Origin: Mailhella sp.
GTDB lineage: Bacteria > Desulfobacterota > Desulfovibrionia > Desulfovibrionales > Desulfovibrionaceae
Direction of reading: 5' to 3'
Length of the DNA stretch: 22,563 nt
Assembly: GCA_020024815.1 (NCBI GenBank)
Contig: JAHHTE010000015.1
Span: forward strand, 1 to 22,563
In this document: positions 22,157-22,563 of the stretch, piece after piece
How positions within the stretch are numbered: position 1 is the first letter of the stretch
How the letters are laid out: each line of letters begins with the position of its first letter
Program-made: the position numbers and the translations under genes
Notes under the pieces: model-generated
The model's input: only the letters and a program-made list of their open reading frames with translations
The model's database searches: none
What the model was told of the DNA's origin: nothing

Positions 22157-22185
22157 TTGACAATTTAGCATAATATGTATACAAA
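22157..22185 (+). promoter_or_regulatory. Putative rpsT promoter
   Basis: A perfect TTGACA (22157-22162) is followed by -10 candidates TACAAA (22180-22185, 17-bp spacer) and TATACA (22178-22183, 15-bp spacer). A leader of about 55 nt would follow. Confidence 0.5.
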
Positions 22186-22245
22186 AATTTCTCACAAGAG
22201 ATTTTAATAACATTTTAATGGATATATTCCGTTTTGGAGGATTTC

Positions 22246-22521
22246 GTGGCTAATCATAAATCTGCTATTAAGCGTCATAAACAAAGCGTAAAACGTAACG
22301 CTCGTAACCGTGCTGCACGTACTCGTATGAAAAACCTTGTAAAAGTCGTACGTACTGCTATTATGAATGGTGATAAAGCTGCTGCTCAAGAAGCATTAAA
22401 AGGTGCTACTGTTGCTCTTGATAAAAGTGCAAGCAAAGGCGTTATTCACTGGAAAAAAGCTGCACGTAAAGTTTCTCGCTTAGCTAAAGCTGTTAATGCT
22501 ATCGGCACTTCTGCTGAATAA
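22246..22521 (+). CDS. rpsT: Small-subunit ribosomal protein bS20
   Basis: bS20 is a primary-binding 30S protein that stabilises helices of 16S rRNA. The 91-residue product starts with the hallmark MANHKSAIKRHKQS, is strongly basic and helical (KRNARNRAARTRMKNLVK), and has the conserved KGVIHWKKAARKVSRL near the C-terminus, four residues longer than E. coli S20. The GTG at 22246 is chosen because GGAGG (22236-22240) lies five bases upstream and it yields the conserved N-terminus; the upstream TTG (22234) overlaps the region before the ribosome-binding site and is unlikely. A non-AUG start is notable since E. coli rpsT also uses a non-AUG codon tied to autoregulation. It appears monocistronic; no terminator is visible in the 42 bases that remain. 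Confidence 0.96.
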   Translation: MANHKSAIKRHKQSVKRNARNRAARTRMKNLVKVVRTAIMNGDKAAAQEALKGATVALDKSASKGVIHWKKAARKVSRLAKAVNAIGTSAE

Positions 22522-22563
22522 TCATTATTTTATGAAATTTTAATGACACGAAGTCCCTTATGG

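Noticed and set aside
21985..22173. 62-codon frame right after glyS
   Set aside because: It is read through repeat copy C, overlaps the rpsT promoter and has no good ribosome-binding site.
22522..22563. rpsT terminator at the right edge
   Set aside because: Only 42 bases remain and no stem with a T-run is visible before the window ends.

Overview
The window is AT-rich (about 30% G+C by eye) and reads as ordinary, densely packed bacterial chromosome. Its gene content and order point to Desulfovibrionaceae (Desulfobacterota): a Lon-like protease of the COG1067 type, separate glyQ and glyS genes in a recO-glyQ-glyS run followed by rpsT, an FmdB zinc ribbon, DUF465 and YggT proteins, and ilvBN. 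The low G+C suggests a host-associated, Lawsonia-like or gut lineage rather than a free-living Desulfovibrio. This placement is inferred from composition and from remembered gene order, not from a search.

Layout. 86-3726 (minus strand) is a likely operon transcribed FmdB zinc ribbon, hemC, Lon-like protease. 3890-5221 (plus) holds a small exported protein of unknown function and an orphan amino-acid-binding protein, each followed or bracketed by hairpin terminators. A TetR regulator (5299-5988, minus) diverges from a sirtuin-hslU pair (6137-8213, plus). A 374-bp gene-free stretch (8214-8587) is crowded with inverted repeats and precedes a TRAM/Fe-S RNA uracil-5-methyltransferase (8588-10033). 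A short unrecognised gene and an exported GH3 beta-N-acetylhexosaminidase lie on the minus strand (10071-11853). A complete NMT1/SsuA-type ABC importer (binding protein, ATPase, permease) spans 12048-14628. Then come a zinc-ribbon protein, YggT and DUF465 (14695-15840), and a five-gene run ilvB-ilvN-recO-glyQ-glyS (15980-21982) with gaps of 8-31 bp. rpsT closes the window with a GTG start.

Most genes are housekeeping: tetrapyrrole synthesis, branched-chain amino acid synthesis, glycyl-tRNA charging, recombination repair, protein quality control and ribosome assembly. I found no phage, transposase, CRISPR, toxin-antitoxin or defence genes and no tRNA or rRNA.

The least explained material is non-coding. 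There is a roughly 60-bp hairpin repeat present three times (8501, 10650 and 22017, the last inverted) with one compensated base-pair change. The hslU-methyltransferase gap contains perfect 17-bp and 16-bp inverted repeats, one of which shares an arm with a competing hairpin. I do not see a convincing new multi-gene system here.
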